NCBI RefSeq assembly: GCF_905220975.1
Contig: NZ_CAJNBK010000005.1
Coordinates: forward strand, 1 to 64,000
DNA: 64,000 nucleotides
Direction of reading: 5' to 3'
DNA from: Paraburkholderia haematera
GTDB lineage: Bacteria; Pseudomonadota; Gammaproteobacteria; Burkholderiales; Burkholderiaceae
Below are positions 18,644 to 28,030 of the stretch, piece after piece; within the stretch, counting starts at the first letter, position 1; each line of letters opens with the position of its first letter. The position numbers and the translations under genes were made by a program. The notes below the pieces were generated by a model. It saw only the letters and a list, made by a program, of their open reading frames with translations, had not been told where the DNA came from and searched no databases.

Positions 18644-19072
18644 GGGACGCTCCGGGGTAGTGGTGGTGTAGCGAAGAATAACCTTGTTGCGCGGTAAGCA
18701 CTACCTCGATGCTTGAACGTTGCACGGCGGAACTGGGGGCGGTCAGCGTTTGGGGCGATCGTGCGTGTTCGAAGAGTGAGTAACCGGCATGGACACAGCT
18801 AGGTATCCTACAAATCCTTTACAGCAGGGTTGCCAACGAGGATTCCACTTTCCCGTAACCGACCCTTGACCAGTAGTTGATTGGCCGCAGTGGCCAACAA
18901 GCCGCGCGCGATGGTTGCGCGCGCACCGACTGCCAATCGGCCGAAGCAAGCATTCACGTCAGCAAACCTGTCCGGCAAGCACCTGGTTCCCGAGGGCTGA
19001 TAATGTGCACACGATGGCCTGCTCCCGGCCGCGACTCGCGGCGGACCGTTGGTCCTCTGCCGATCCAGCCGC
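18644..19072. other. 429-base stretch without a convincing gene
   Basis: A minus-strand frame reads GRLAVGARATIARGLLATAANQLLVKGRL near 18850-18960, faintly protein-like and possibly a remnant, but without a start or family. Nothing else supportable. Confidence 0.4.
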
Positions 19073-19492
19073 CTACTTGCTGAGTTCGAACGTGGTCGGT
19101 ATCCACGTGCTGTGCCCCTCACTGGCGATACCGTACTTCCCATCCGCGGTCTTTTGCAGGAACGCGCACCACCCTTCGGTTTGTAGGTGTTCCCACTCGA
19201 TGTGTACGCAATATTGCCCCTTGTCGTTCACATTCCAGGTGCCTTGAGCGTTGCCTGTCGAGTGTTTGACCTGCGGCGGCGACTCCCAGTTAGCGACAAA
19301 ATTGCCCGAAGGGTCGTTCGTCCAGCGCCGGACATTGCCCTTCGGGCTGGTGCTGAGAACTTTCGAGTCCGGAACAACTTGCATCAGGTCTTCTTTCGAC
19401 AGCTTCTGCTCGTCATCGGCTAGCGCAGAAGAAGCGATGCAGCCAAGCAGGAGTGCCGATGCTGCTGCGGCGAAGCGGTAAGGCGAGATCAT
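19073..19492 (-). CDS. Exported protein resembling DUF995
   Basis: 139 residues from the ATG at 19492 (a GTG three codons upstream is possible). Signal peptide 1 to ~26 (AAAASALLLGCIASSALA). The mature part has the motif GTWNVNDKGQYCVHIEW...EGWCAFLQK, i.e. G-x-W-x-(x)-D-x-G-x-YC...W-x-x-x-x-E-x-WC, which I associate with DUF995-type periplasmic proteins of unknown function. Two cysteines in this motif may form a disulphide. Stands alone on the minus strand. Confidence 0.72.
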   Translation of the reverse strand: MISPYRFAAAASALLLGCIASSALADDEQKLSKEDLMQVVPDSKVLSTSPKGNVRRWTNDPSGNFVANWESPPQVKHSTGNAQGTWNVNDKGQYCVHIEWEHLQTEGWCAFLQKTADGKYGIASEGHSTWIPTTFELSK

Positions 19493-19943
19493 TTTCGTCA
19501 CCCATTATTGGCGTTGCTCCAGACCGGATCGGCATGGACGCGTGAAAGTCAGTAATCAAGCAACAACCGGGCCATGGTTGACGGAAAGCGCGGGACGGGG
19601 CGATGGCTCTCCAGCGAGCGGCGGATTTCAGCGAAAGTGTTTCAGCGATGAAACTGCCTTGGGGTGGCCGCCGCACTCGCGACATCCCGACTGGGGACAT
19701 GGTTTCATTGGGTCTCACAGCGCATTCAGGCAAACGAAATCAATCGGCGCACCGAGCGACGTCTAACCGATTCCGGCATTGGCAGCGGGCGTTGATTGAT
19801 CTTCGCTTTCGCTTCGTTTCTCAGGAGAACCTGGTTTTCGTAAGTGATTTATCGGTGTGACGGTAGTCGAACCCTGTACGTTCAGGACTGTTTCTTGTGG
19901 CCGGTTAATCTAGCAATAAATAATTTGTATTCCTGAGTTTTAA
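19493..19943. other. 451-base stretch without a convincing gene
   Basis: No ribosome-site-supported frame. Locally AT-rich from about 19840 to 19940, just before the SDR remnant, which has an in-frame stop immediately upstream (TAA at 19941). Confidence 0.4.
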
Positions 19944-20138
19944 GAGGAACTGGGCAAGCAATGCGATGCGCTGCTCGATTCACACGGAGAGCAACACAGC
20001 GATCCGGCGAAAGGCGCGCTTGCAATCACTGAAGCATTAAAGGCGAAGCGGCCACTCATGCATCTGCTGCTGGGTGCTGACGCGCTCGACCTTGCGCGCA
20101 AACGGTTTGCGGCCATGGCCAGGGATCTTGACGCGTGA
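19944..20138 (+). pseudogene. 3' remnant of a short-chain dehydrogenase (SDR) gene
   Basis: 65 codons open between a stop at 19941 and the TGA at 20136. The translation (DPAKGALAITEALKAKRPLM, then HLLLGADALDLARKRFAAMA) matches the C-terminal tail of classical SDR oxidoreductases (DPAKAA.AI...PP.LHLLLG.DAL...R). The Rossmann fold and catalytic Tyr/Lys are absent and there is no start codon, so this is a 5'-deleted gene fragment. Confidence 0.75.
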
Positions 20139-20411
20139 GAGAAGCCGACGTGAAGTACTTCATTTGATGAAGCGGTGTAGATGCCCATCGGGGATCGCGT
20201 AGATGATATGGTGCGATGCGGAGGGGCAATTTTTTTGCGCGCCACTTTCAGCATGCGTTTTCATCGCCCTGCAACTTGTCGACGGTACGCTGCATGTAAT
20301 AAAGACCGCGCTAGATGGTCTCGAGAAAATTTTTACCGATCACGTATTTCAAGAAATCTGGCTGGCCGACCATTTACGTGAATGGTCGCTACATTCTGGA
20401 GAGCTGCAGTC

Positions 20412-22346
20412 ATGGTCGAAAGAAAACGAATTCATGCTGCGCTTCTCGCCGCAGCGATCGCCACGATCGCGCCGGCCTGTCAGGCGCAAAACACCACCGA
20501 CTGGCTGGCGAACACCTATGGCACCCTCGCCGCCCACGTGGGTAACACCGCGCGTTCCATGTGGGTCGCGCCCGAAGGCGTCATCTATACGGCCTCCATG
20601 TGGGACGAGTACGAGGGTGGCGTCGCAATCTACCAGAACGGCAAAAGCTTCGGCTCGATCGGCGCGCACGGCGAGTTTCAGGGCAGCGCGATCACGGGCA
20701 ACGCGACGTCGATCTTCGTGGCACTGCAGCCCGGCGGGTCGTACGGAAGCGGCGCGGTGGGACGATACAACCGCACCACCAGGGCTCGCGATCTTCTGAT
20801 TCAGGTCAGTGCATTGAGCAACCAGCCTCGGGTCGACGTCATCACCGGACTCGCCACGGCGGGCTCGCTCCTCTATGCGAGCGACTTCTATGGCAATCGC
20901 GTCCGGATCTTCACGACCGGCGGTGTCTGGCAGCGGGACGTCAACGTCTCGGGCCCGGGCGCCCTCGCACTGGATGGCGCAGGCAACCTCTGGGCCGCAC
21001 AGAAGAGCGAGGGTTCGATCGTCGAGTTCAGTCCAACCGGCGCCTTGCTGAATACCATCCGGATGCCCAGCGGGTCGCAGCCGTCGGCGCTCTATTTCGA
21101 TGCGTCGTCGGGGCAGCTCATGGTCGGGGACGAAGGCCCCGACATGAACATCAAGCGCTACAAGCTCTCGGGCACGCCGACGCTGGCCGGCACATTCGGC
21201 ATCCAGGGCGGTTATCTCGACACCACGACGGGAATCAAAGGCCAGGTCGGCGCGAAACGCTTCACCCGTGTCACGGGCATCGGCAAGGACACCGCAGGCA
21301 ACCTCTATGTGCTCAACAATCCGTGGGGCGGCAGCTGGGACCTGGGCCGCAACGGCGGCACCGACATTCATGCGTATAACACTGCCGGCAGCCTGCGGTG
21401 GACGCTACAGTCCCTCAACTTCGAGGGCATCGCCGCCCCGGACCCGGCCACGGATGGTGCCTTGTTCTATGGCGGCACCAACATCTACACCGGGAGCGCT
21501 GGAGGCACCTTCGTCGCGAACACCGTCGATCCGTTCACCTACCCGTCTGACCCGCGCATCAACATGAACGATCGCGCACGGGATGAGCACTTCAGTCAAC
21601 TTGCCGCCGTCGGTGCCAACCGGATCCTCGTGGCGTTCAGCCAGAATCCCGATACCTTCTATTTCTTCCACTTCAATGCTGCGAATGGCTACATCGCCAT
21701 ACCGGACGCCACGCTTCCCGGTACGGCGTTCAAGACGACCGCATCGGTCAGGGACGGATTCTGCATCGACAGCAAGGGAGGCGTGTGGGCTGGCCTGGAC
21801 AAGACCGGTTACATCTACCACTACCCGCTGACCGGCTTCGATGCCAGCGGCAAGCCAACCTGGGGGCCCGGTATCCCTATCCGGATTCCCGAGAGCATCA
21901 AGCCGCTGACGCGCATCGTCTACCTCGCGGACAGCGACACCATGATTCTCGGACAGGGCGTCGTTGGGAGTACCGACTGGACGTCGATAGGCACGCGGAT
22001 CGAGGTGTATCACGGCTGGAGCGCGGGCAACACCACGGCACCCAATCCGGTGATCAACCTCCCCCACGCCGGCGCCAAGTCGATTGACGCGGCCGGCAGC
22101 TATCTCTTCGTCGGCTACTGGTTCAGCGGCAGCGGGCAAGCCTTGCCGAACATCGACGCCTTCAATCTCGCTACCGGCAACCTCGACGCCACGCTGGTCG
22201 ACACCAATAGCGGTGCCGTGGATGCCAGCAGCGCCATCGATTCGATGTACGGCATCAGGGCATACCTTCGATCGACGGGCGAGTACGTGGTCACGAAGAA
22301 CAACGTCAAGGGCTCCAGCGTCACCGTTTATCGCTGGACGCCCTGA
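20412..22346 (+). CDS. Secreted beta-propeller (NHL/SMP-30-like) protein
   Basis: 644 residues from the ATG at 20412 (GGAG upstream). Signal peptide 1 to ~26 (IHAALLAAAIATIAPACQAQ). The mature protein is a series of propeller-type blades: ALDGAGNLWAAQ, IGKDTAGNLYVLNNP, FCIDSKGGVWAGLD and similar (D-x-x-G-N-L-Y/W), spaced by strand-rich segments. No catalytic motif is obvious, so a binding or lactonase-type role is possible but unproven. Located in the periplasm or outside. Its 3' end overlaps the convergent epimerase gene by 19 bases. Confidence 0.8.
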   Translation: MVERKRIHAALLAAAIATIAPACQAQNTTDWLANTYGTLAAHVGNTARSMWVAPEGVIYTASMWDEYEGGVAIYQNGKSFGSIGAHGEFQGSAITGNATSIFVALQPGGSYGSGAVGRYNRTTRARDLLIQVSALSNQPRVDVITGLATAGSLLYASDFYGNRVRIFTTGGVWQRDVNVSGPGALALDGAGNLWAAQKSEGSIVEFSPTGALLNTIRMPSGSQPSALYFDASSGQLMVGDEGPDMNIKRYKLSGTPTLAGTFGIQGGYLDTTTGIKGQVGAKRFTRVTGIGKDTAGNLYVLNNPWGGSWDLGRNGGTDIHAYNTAGSLRWTLQSLNFEGIAAPDPATDGALFYGGTNIYTGSAGGTFVANTVDPFTYPSDPRINMNDRARDEHFSQLAAVGANRILVAFSQNPDTFYFFHFNAANGYIAIPDATLPGTAFKTTASVRDGFCIDSKGGVWAGLDKTGYIYHYPLTGFDASGKPTWGPGIPIRIPESIKPLTRIVYLADSDTMILGQGVVGSTDWTSIGTRIEVYHGWSAGNTTAPNPVINLPHAGAKSIDAAGSYLFVGYWFSGSGQALPNIDAFNLATGNLDATLVDTNSGAVDASSAIDSMYGIRAYLRSTGEYVVTKNNVKGSSVTVYRWTP

Positions 22347-23248
22347 TCGCGCGTTTCGTCCATGACATACCGCGCCTCGTTGAGGTCGGCGATGAGTGTC
22401 GGGCCGGTTGGATGCCAGTCCAACCGGGCCTGGGTCTGGACACTGGAGGCCGGCATATCCTGGTCGATGAACATTGCCATCCATCCGAAATGCGACGCCG
22501 CTTCATCCGGGTTGATCGAAACGACGGGCAAGTTCAGACCCCGGCCAAGCGCCTCGGCGATTTCGCGGGTACTGATCCCTTCTTCGCCGACCGCGTGATA
22601 CCGTGCCCCCTTTTCGCGTCTTTCTAGGGCGAGCCGATAGAGACGCGCCACATCGGAGACATGGCCTGCCGGAAAGCGGTTACTGCCATCGCCCACGAAG
22701 GCGCAGACGCCTTTCTCCCGAGCGATAGCAATGAGCGGCGTGATGAGACCCTGCTTGAACGGGTTGTGAACCTGAGGTAGCCGGACCACCGACACGTTGA
22801 CACCTGCCTCCAGGAGAGCATTCCCAGCCAGCTCGGATGCGATCCGCGGATGTGGACGACTGGTATTGAAGGCATCTTCGGTTGCCGGTTGACCATCCTC
22901 ACCGCTACCAAAGGCGGTCCCGGAGGTGATGATCAGAGGGCGGTTGGAGCCAGCGAGCGCGGAACCGAGTGCCGCGATCGCATGCCTGTCCTTTTCGCAA
23001 TTCTCCGCGAATCTCGAGAAATCGTGATCGAATGCCGTGTGGATGACGGCATCTGCTTTTGCCGCGCCGCTGCGCAGGCTCTCCGGATCCTCCAGGGTTC
23101 CGCGATGCACCTGGGCCCCTGCATTGATAAGCGCTTGCGCTCCCGCGTCCGAACGCGTCATGCCGATCACCTGATGACCCGCCTTGATGAGTTCGGGAAC
23201 GATGGTCGCACCGATGAAGCCTGTCGCACCGGTCAGAAAGATACGCAT
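22328..23248 (-). CDS. NAD(P)-dependent epimerase/reductase, extended SDR family
   Basis: 306 residues from the ATG at 23248, chosen for the excellent ribosome site (AAGGAGG). N-terminal nucleotide-binding motif GATGFIG (residues 7-13, G-x-x-G-x-x-G), then DAVIHTA and ITSGTAFG typical of extended/atypical SDRs related to dihydroflavonol reductases and nucleoside-sugar epimerases. The canonical YxxxK is not clearly present: the region after TSGTAFG reads PRIASELAGNALLEAG, with Ser in the Tyr position. This resembles atypical members. Substrate unknown. Cytoplasmic. Monocistronic, convergent with the beta-propeller gene. Confidence 0.85.
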   Translation of the reverse strand: MRIFLTGATGFIGATIVPELIKAGHQVIGMTRSDAGAQALINAGAQVHRGTLEDPESLRSGAAKADAVIHTAFDHDFSRFAENCEKDRHAIAALGSALAGSNRPLIITSGTAFGSGEDGQPATEDAFNTSRPHPRIASELAGNALLEAGVNVSVVRLPQVHNPFKQGLITPLIAIAREKGVCAFVGDGSNRFPAGHVSDVARLYRLALERREKGARYHAVGEEGISTREIAEALGRGLNLPVVSINPDEAASHFGWMAMFIDQDMPASSVQTQARLDWHPTGPTLIADLNEARYVMDETRDQGVQR

Positions 23249-23542
23249 GGTGAAACCTCCTTGATTGTCACCGGTACTATCCGACCATTTCCTTTTCCGT
23301 TGAAGTAGTGACGTCATCATATTAAAAGGACTAACAGGATCCCGAGGTCGGCCGCCCGGATGCGCTTCGGTTCGTGCCATGCCGATATTGTCGCCACGTA
23401 CCGCTCTCCCTGATGATGGAGTGCAAATGGCAGAAGAATGTCAGGCTCTTTCAGAGCGGGGCGTTGCGTTCGGTAAATGCTGGCACCCCTCAGTAACGCG
23501 GCGCTCGCAGTCTCGTTCGGACGCTGGATGAAAAGCAGGCTC

Positions 23543-23575
23543 AAAAAAAGGGCTGCGACGATATCGGCGCAGCCC
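23543..23575 (-). terminator. Rho-independent terminator of the di-heme peroxidase gene
   Basis: On the minus strand: 8-bp stem GGGCTGCG / CGCAGCCC, 10-base loop, then seven T. It starts 26 bases after the stop codon at 23602. Confidence 0.88.
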
Positions 23576-23601
23576 TTCGGGTCCAGCGTAGTCGCTATGG
23601 C

Positions 23602-25038
23602 TTAGCGCGCGCCTACCTGATATCCGTCATTCAACGTCTTCAGAAACGCAATGATGTCGCGAATATCCGCATCCGTCATCGCGGGCTTGTCGCCGAATTT
23701 CCGGTCGAAAGGAGCGTCCTTGTCGTCGATGTTTGCGTGAAACTGCATCGGCAGATCATCGTACTTCTGAATCTTTCCATCCGCGCCGCGCGGATAGAAC
23801 TTTTGCGGAGCGGTATTGCGTTCGTTATAGAACGCCATGACATCCTCAAGCGAGGTATAGACGCCATTGTGGAAAAATACCTTGCGCGTCGACACGTTGC
23901 GCAGCGTCGGCGTGAGGAACATCCCGCAATATTGCGTCTGGTCTTTCAGGTCCGTTCGGAAAGGACCGCAAATGCCCATGTCGAAGAAGCCATGGTCCTT
24001 GTTAGCCGCAAGATGGGTGTTCCGGGGCACGCCGAGCGCTTCGTACTGATAGTCCGTGAACATCGGCGGCAGGCCGTCGGTGCCCGGCTTCGAAAGGTGG
24101 CAGCCGGCGCAGTTCGCCTTGTCCGGGTCGTTGAACAGACGCAGTCCACGCAGCTCCGCCTGACTGAGCCGTGTCTTGCCTTCCAGCCAGTAGTCGTACT
24201 TGCTGGTGTACGGGTGGAACGACTGCTCTTCCACCTGATAGCGCGCGACCGCGAACATTGCCTCGGACATCGCAAGCGTTGTGTTTTCGAATACATGCGC
24301 CCCAAAAAGCTGGATGAAGTCGTTCCTGTACGGCGTGCGCGCGAGCTTCGCCATGACATCCGCCGTGCTGGCGTTCGCCATCTCGACCGGATTGAGCAGC
24401 GGACCGGATGCTTGTGCCTGCAGCGTATCCGCGCGGCCGTCCCAGAACATCCCGCCCTGCGGCACCATCGCAGGCGCTGCGGGTGCGACGCCCGCGTTCT
24501 TTTGCGCCCGCTCTACACCAGAAGCCTGACTCGCAATCTGCGCCAGATCGGGAGCGTTGTCCGCGTCGCCAGTATCTGGGCCGATACTGAAATTCGGCTG
24601 CCGGTAGAGGTACATCAGCGACGGCGGTGGCCGGTAGCCTTGCTGCGACAAAGATGGGCCGCCTAACTGGACAGCCAGATTATTGGCCGGAGCATAGGCA
24701 TGCTCCGGGCTGTGGCACGAAGCGCATGACTGACGGCCCGAGGCGGAAAGCGTCGGGTCGAAGAATATTTTCTTCCCAAGTTGCGCCACTGCGCTCAACT
24801 GAGGCGGTGCTACAGGACGCTGAAGCTCGATGGGATGCGCGTTCGCTCCTGTGAGGTTTTCGACAATCGCCCCCACTGTTGCAGGCACGCGTGACGGATA
24901 CAGCAGCGCCCAGCCGCAAAGGCCGACTGCGACGACAGCCGCGGCAGCGACAGCCCGCTTAAGCGTGCGCCGGGCGCTGAACTGGGGTTGGCTCTGAATA
25001 GGACTTGTTTCCGTCGGATGAGCTGGGGAGGCTGGCAT
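23602..25038 (-). CDS. Membrane-anchored di-heme cytochrome c peroxidase family protein
   Basis: 478 residues from the ATG at 25038. A longer frame reaching 25122 would begin inside a hairpin region and upstream of the terminator at 25074-25099, so I prefer the shorter start. One N-terminal membrane helix (about 28-48), then a periplasmic part with two c-type heme sites: CASCH (C105/C108/H109) and CAGCH (near 310). It has the layout of MauG/CcpA-type proteins, including the WDGRADTLQAQASGPL segment typical of the family. Reduces hydrogen peroxide or oxidises a partner protein. Lies directly downstream of an acid phosphatase gene on the same strand but separated from it by a terminator. Confidence 0.9.
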   Translation of the reverse strand: MPASPAHPTETSPIQSQPQFSARRTLKRAVAAAAVVAVGLCGWALLYPSRVPATVGAIVENLTGANAHPIELQRPVAPPQLSAVAQLGKKIFFDPTLSASGRQSCASCHSPEHAYAPANNLAVQLGGPSLSQQGYRPPPSLMYLYRQPNFSIGPDTGDADNAPDLAQIASQASGVERAQKNAGVAPAAPAMVPQGGMFWDGRADTLQAQASGPLLNPVEMANASTADVMAKLARTPYRNDFIQLFGAHVFENTTLAMSEAMFAVARYQVEEQSFHPYTSKYDYWLEGKTRLSQAELRGLRLFNDPDKANCAGCHLSKPGTDGLPPMFTDYQYEALGVPRNTHLAANKDHGFFDMGICGPFRTDLKDQTQYCGMFLTPTLRNVSTRKVFFHNGVYTSLEDVMAFYNERNTAPQKFYPRGADGKIQKYDDLPMQFHANIDDKDAPFDRKFGDKPAMTDADIRDIIAFLKTLNDGYQVGAR

Positions 25039-25073
25039 ATGAGCAACGGCAAGGGAATCTGAAAACGAAAAAT

Positions 25074-25099
25074 GTTGCCATCCCCTAAGGGATGGCAAC
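25074..25099 (-). terminator. Rho-independent terminator of the acid phosphatase gene
   Basis: Perfect 11-bp stem (GTTGCCATCCC / GGGATGGCAAC) with a 4-base loop. Read on the minus strand it is followed by ATTTTTCGTTTTC, a good T-rich tract. It lies 57-82 bases after the phosphatase stop codon (25156). Confidence 0.8.
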
Positions 25100-25117
25100 A
25101 CCGGAGTACTTCTCCGC

Positions 25118-25146
25118 TTCACATCGGCGCCAGGCGCCGATGTGAA
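25118..25146. repeat. Perfect 29-bp palindrome after the acid phosphatase gene
   Basis: Two 14-base arms (TTCACATCGGCGCC and its complement) separated by a single A, located 10 bases after the phosphatase stop. With a 1-base spacer it would fold as a hairpin with a small loop. There is no T-tract, so it may stabilise the 3' end of the message. Confidence 0.7.
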
Positions 25147-25155
25147 TGGCGGAAT

Positions 25156-26841
25156 TTAGATGGCAGGTACCGAAGGGACCACCGAGCCCAGGTTCGGGTC
25201 GACGAACACGGTCGGGTTGTTGCCGAAGCCGCTGAAGTTGAACAGGCTCATGATGCTGCCGGCCGATGCGTCGAACGAGCCGCCACCGATGCGTTGGCTG
25301 CCCAGCCAGTTGTCCTCGATGAAGCGCACCACCGATGCCTGGCTAATCCTCGTGTGGTCAACATAATTGACCTTCGCCCACGGCGAAATCACGAGGAAGG
25401 GGATACGCGTGCCCGGGCCGCATCGACCGTTGACCACACCACCGTTCACGCCGAGCGGAGCCGCTCCCGAACCGCACTTGCCGGCGGCGGTCAGCTGATC
25501 CGCTTGAGCATCGAACGACGAGGTCGTCGGATTCGCATAAGCATGGTCGTACCAGCCGTCCGAATCGTCCCACGCGACGATAACTGCCGTGCTGTTCCAG
25601 TCAGGCTGTTGCTGCAGGAAGTTGACGATTTTGGCGGTGAACGCCTGTTCGTCGAGCGGATCGGAATAACCTGCGTGACCGTCCTGGAACGCCGGCGCCT
25701 TGATGAAGCTGACGGACGGATAGTTACCCGCCTTCACCGAAGCAAAGAAATCGTCGGTGTCGTACTGGTGATTCGCCGGGTCGGTCGTCTTGCCGTCGGA
25801 TTCAAGCGTGTGGCCGATGGCAGCCGTCGAGCTCGGGCGCAAATGCTGCGCGTTTGCCGTCGACGCGAAGTACTGGAACCAGTTGTGGTGCGGGATGTAG
25901 TCTGACGTTGCCTGACCGACCACCGGCGACACCGTGCTGCGCTTGCAGCCAGTCGTGCCATTGGCGTTGGCTGTTGCGAGGTTGAAGCCGCCCATGAAGC
26001 CGCCCCATGTGATGTTCTTCGCATTCAGCAGGTCGCCGATGTTCTTGCCGGACATCAGGATCTGGTCTGTCGCGCTGGAGCACAGGTCGTTCGCCGGGTC
26101 CGCGTCATTGATCAGCGTGATGCCGCCCTGGCCATCGTTGACGTAATACGAGTGGGATGCCGTCGTCAGATTGAACGGCTGCTGACTGGTCTTGACCAAT
26201 TGCACGCCGTTATTCTGGCCGGAGACAACTTCCAGCGCACCAGGGGTCGACGGGCCATACGTGTCCGTATACGCGTTATCGCTCATCGCGAAGTGTTGCG
26301 CCCAGTTCCACATCGCCGTCACTGTGTTGCCGTCGAAGTAGCCCATGACCTGGCCCTTCGTGCCAAATGCGCCAGCGCCACCGCTCGACCCATTACCGGT
26401 ATGCAACGGGAACAGGTCGGCGGCACCGTTGTTATATGCCTGCTGCTCGGCCGTGTAGGCGTGGTTCTGGTCGGCTGTCGCCGCTTGTGTGCGGTCCAGT
26501 CGGAACGGGTTCGCAGCGCCCGCGCCGTTCAGTGTGTTGATGAAGTTCGGATTGTTGGTCAGCAGCGAGCCGCTCAGACCGTTCACCGTCGGCGTGCCTG
26601 AAGCAGCCGTGAATGCCGGTTCGCCCGACGGGTTCGTTGCAACCGGGTACGTCGCGAAGTAGTGGTCGAACGAGACGTTCTCGTTATAAATCACAACCAC
26701 GTGCTTAATGGGCGTTGTTGTCGTCAATTGATTCTGTACTGACGCGGGGGCACTCGAATTCACATCGTGACCACCGCACGCGTACAGCGAGACGGCTAAT
26801 GCGATGCCTGACAAGCCCAATAGAAGAGTTCGAGAAAGCAT
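25156..26841 (-). CDS. acpA: Lipoprotein acid phosphatase / phospholipase C-type phosphoesterase
   Basis: 561 residues. Lipoprotein signal: hydrophobic stretch then LYAC, lipidated Cys at about residue 22. Phosphoesterase-family motifs: HVVVIYNENVSFDHYFATYP (metal-binding and active-site region of the AcpA/phospholipase C superfamily), DNAYTDTYGPSTPG, and VIVAWDDSDGWYDHAY with GTRIPFLVISPWAK near the C-terminus. Such enzymes release phosphate from phosphomonoesters in the periplasm or at the surface. GGAG ribosome site before the ATG. A 9-bp inverted repeat (GCGCGTGGG / CCCACGCGC, 26911-26942) lies about 70-100 bases upstream in the leader or promoter region. Followed by its own terminator and then the di-heme peroxidase gene. 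Confidence 0.9.
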   Translation of the reverse strand: MLSRTLLLGLSGIALAVSLYACGGHDVNSSAPASVQNQLTTTTPIKHVVVIYNENVSFDHYFATYPVATNPSGEPAFTAASGTPTVNGLSGSLLTNNPNFINTLNGAGAANPFRLDRTQAATADQNHAYTAEQQAYNNGAADLFPLHTGNGSSGGAGAFGTKGQVMGYFDGNTVTAMWNWAQHFAMSDNAYTDTYGPSTPGALEVVSGQNNGVQLVKTSQQPFNLTTASHSYYVNDGQGGITLINDADPANDLCSSATDQILMSGKNIGDLLNAKNITWGGFMGGFNLATANANGTTGCKRSTVSPVVGQATSDYIPHHNWFQYFASTANAQHLRPSSTAAIGHTLESDGKTTDPANHQYDTDDFFASVKAGNYPSVSFIKAPAFQDGHAGYSDPLDEQAFTAKIVNFLQQQPDWNSTAVIVAWDDSDGWYDHAYANPTTSSFDAQADQLTAAGKCGSGAAPLGVNGGVVNGRCGPGTRIPFLVISPWAKVNYVDHTRISQASVVRFIEDNWLGSQRIGGGSFDASAGSIMSLFNFSGFGNNPTVFVDPNLGSVVPSVPAI

Positions 26842-27064
26842 AGGTATTAACTCCGGATTTCGTTTTTTGCTAGTTGTTTTTCGTCCGCTGTTTCATCGCG
26901 AAATGAGCGGGCGCGTGGGGACCGTTTCACAAACCCACGCGCATTGGAACATCCGGGCATTACCGGGGAGTGGCGCTTTGCTTACTCGGTTATTACGCTA
27001 TATAGCCTTAAAAAGGATATTGAAAGAATCTGTAGCGGGCGAGGCAACGCACCGAGCCCTCCAA

Positions 27065-27898
27065 TCAAGCCTTCAACGGCAGCCAGATTTCGAGTCCGCC
27101 CATGCCGCTAACCGGATCGAACTTCTCGTCATAGCGCTCGAAGTTCGGCGCATCGGCGGGAATATGTCCTGATGCCGGCAGCCACTGATTCCAGATCGTG
27201 TTCCAGGTGCGTCGCACGGTCGAGATGTGCTCGCGGTGGCTGAAGACGGCGTAGCGCTGCGGGGAAATGCGCAAGCGGCTCAGTTCGGCGGGCAATGCCG
27301 AGAAGTCGCTGACTTCGACGCCGGTCAGATAGTCGATATTGCCGGCGTCGTCGGCGTTGTAGCCGACGCCATACGTCACGTTGCCGACCTGGCCCGGCAC
27401 TTTGCCGATGTAGTCACCAAAGCGCTGCCACTGCGAAGGAATCGCGGCGCACGTTGTGCTGGTGCAGCGCTCGCTTAGGCCCGCGACGAGAAAAGCTGTG
27501 CCGTCTTCGAAACGCGGCGGTTCGAGATGCGCGAGAAGGGTTTCGTCCATTTTGATCGGCTCCACGATAGCAAGGTTGTCGAGGTGACCACGCGCGCGCA
27601 GCGCTTCGGGTGTGAGACCGAATTGCTCGCGAAACGCCCGCGTGAATGCTTCATGAGAACCGTAACCGGCGTCGACGGCGACCGTCAGAATGTCCGGGGC
27701 GCCGTCGGCGAGGTGTCGTGCCGCTTCACTCAAGCGGCGCGCGCGAACGTAGCGCATCACCGAAAGCCCGGTGGCCGCTTCGAAAGCACGCGCCAGGTGA
27801 AAACGCGACACGCATCCGCAGTTGGCGATGTCGTCGAGCGTCAGTTCACGGGCAAAATGACTTTCGATAAACCAGAGCGCTTTTCCAACGGGGTTCAT
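27065..27898 (-). CDS. AraC-family regulator with GyrI-like ligand domain
   Basis: 277 residues from the ATG at 27898 (GAGAG upstream); an ATG four codons earlier (27910) is the alternative. N-terminal AraC DNA-binding domain (about 1-105) with two helix-turn-helices (LTLDDIANCGCVSRFHLARAF; AVDAGYGSHEAFTRAFREQFG), followed by a GyrI-like small-molecule-binding domain (about 120-277, ending EIWLPLKA). This Rob/SoxS-like order is typical of regulators of efflux or detoxification genes. The DHA2 efflux pump and SnoaL-like genes lie just upstream on the same strand, so it may control them; that is inference from position. Confidence 0.9.
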   Translation of the reverse strand: MNPVGKALWFIESHFARELTLDDIANCGCVSRFHLARAFEAATGLSVMRYVRARRLSEAARHLADGAPDILTVAVDAGYGSHEAFTRAFREQFGLTPEALRARGHLDNLAIVEPIKMDETLLAHLEPPRFEDGTAFLVAGLSERCTSTTCAAIPSQWQRFGDYIGKVPGQVGNVTYGVGYNADDAGNIDYLTGVEVSDFSALPAELSRLRISPQRYAVFSHREHISTVRRTWNTIWNQWLPASGHIPADAPNFERYDEKFDPVSGMGGLEIWLPLKA

Positions 27899-28030
27899 AT
27901 CGGCTCTCATGTCTGCATGAAGCCAGCATAGCCAGGCAAGGTCCGGCGCGTTTGATCGCGCTTGCGGTTTTGTAGTTGATTTCTCGGATGGCTTTGCGAT
28001 GGGCCGTGCTCGGCCGTCATGGCAGCACGC

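Noticed and set aside
20203..20799. 198-codon plus-strand frame overlapping the beta-propeller start
   Set aside because: Overlaps the coding region in another frame, and its second half is a Ser/Arg-rich shadow; no ribosome site.
20349..22484. Two long minus-strand frames (about 340 and 359 codons)
   Set aside because: Antisense to the secreted beta-propeller, whose signal peptide and blades are clear.
23317..23544. 75-codon minus-strand frame between the epimerase and peroxidase genes
   Set aside because: Would start inside the terminator of the peroxidase gene and has no ribosome site.
25038..25122. Earlier start of the di-heme peroxidase (28 more residues)
   Set aside because: Would lie within hairpin DNA and upstream of the phosphatase terminator; the added residues have no signal-peptide character.
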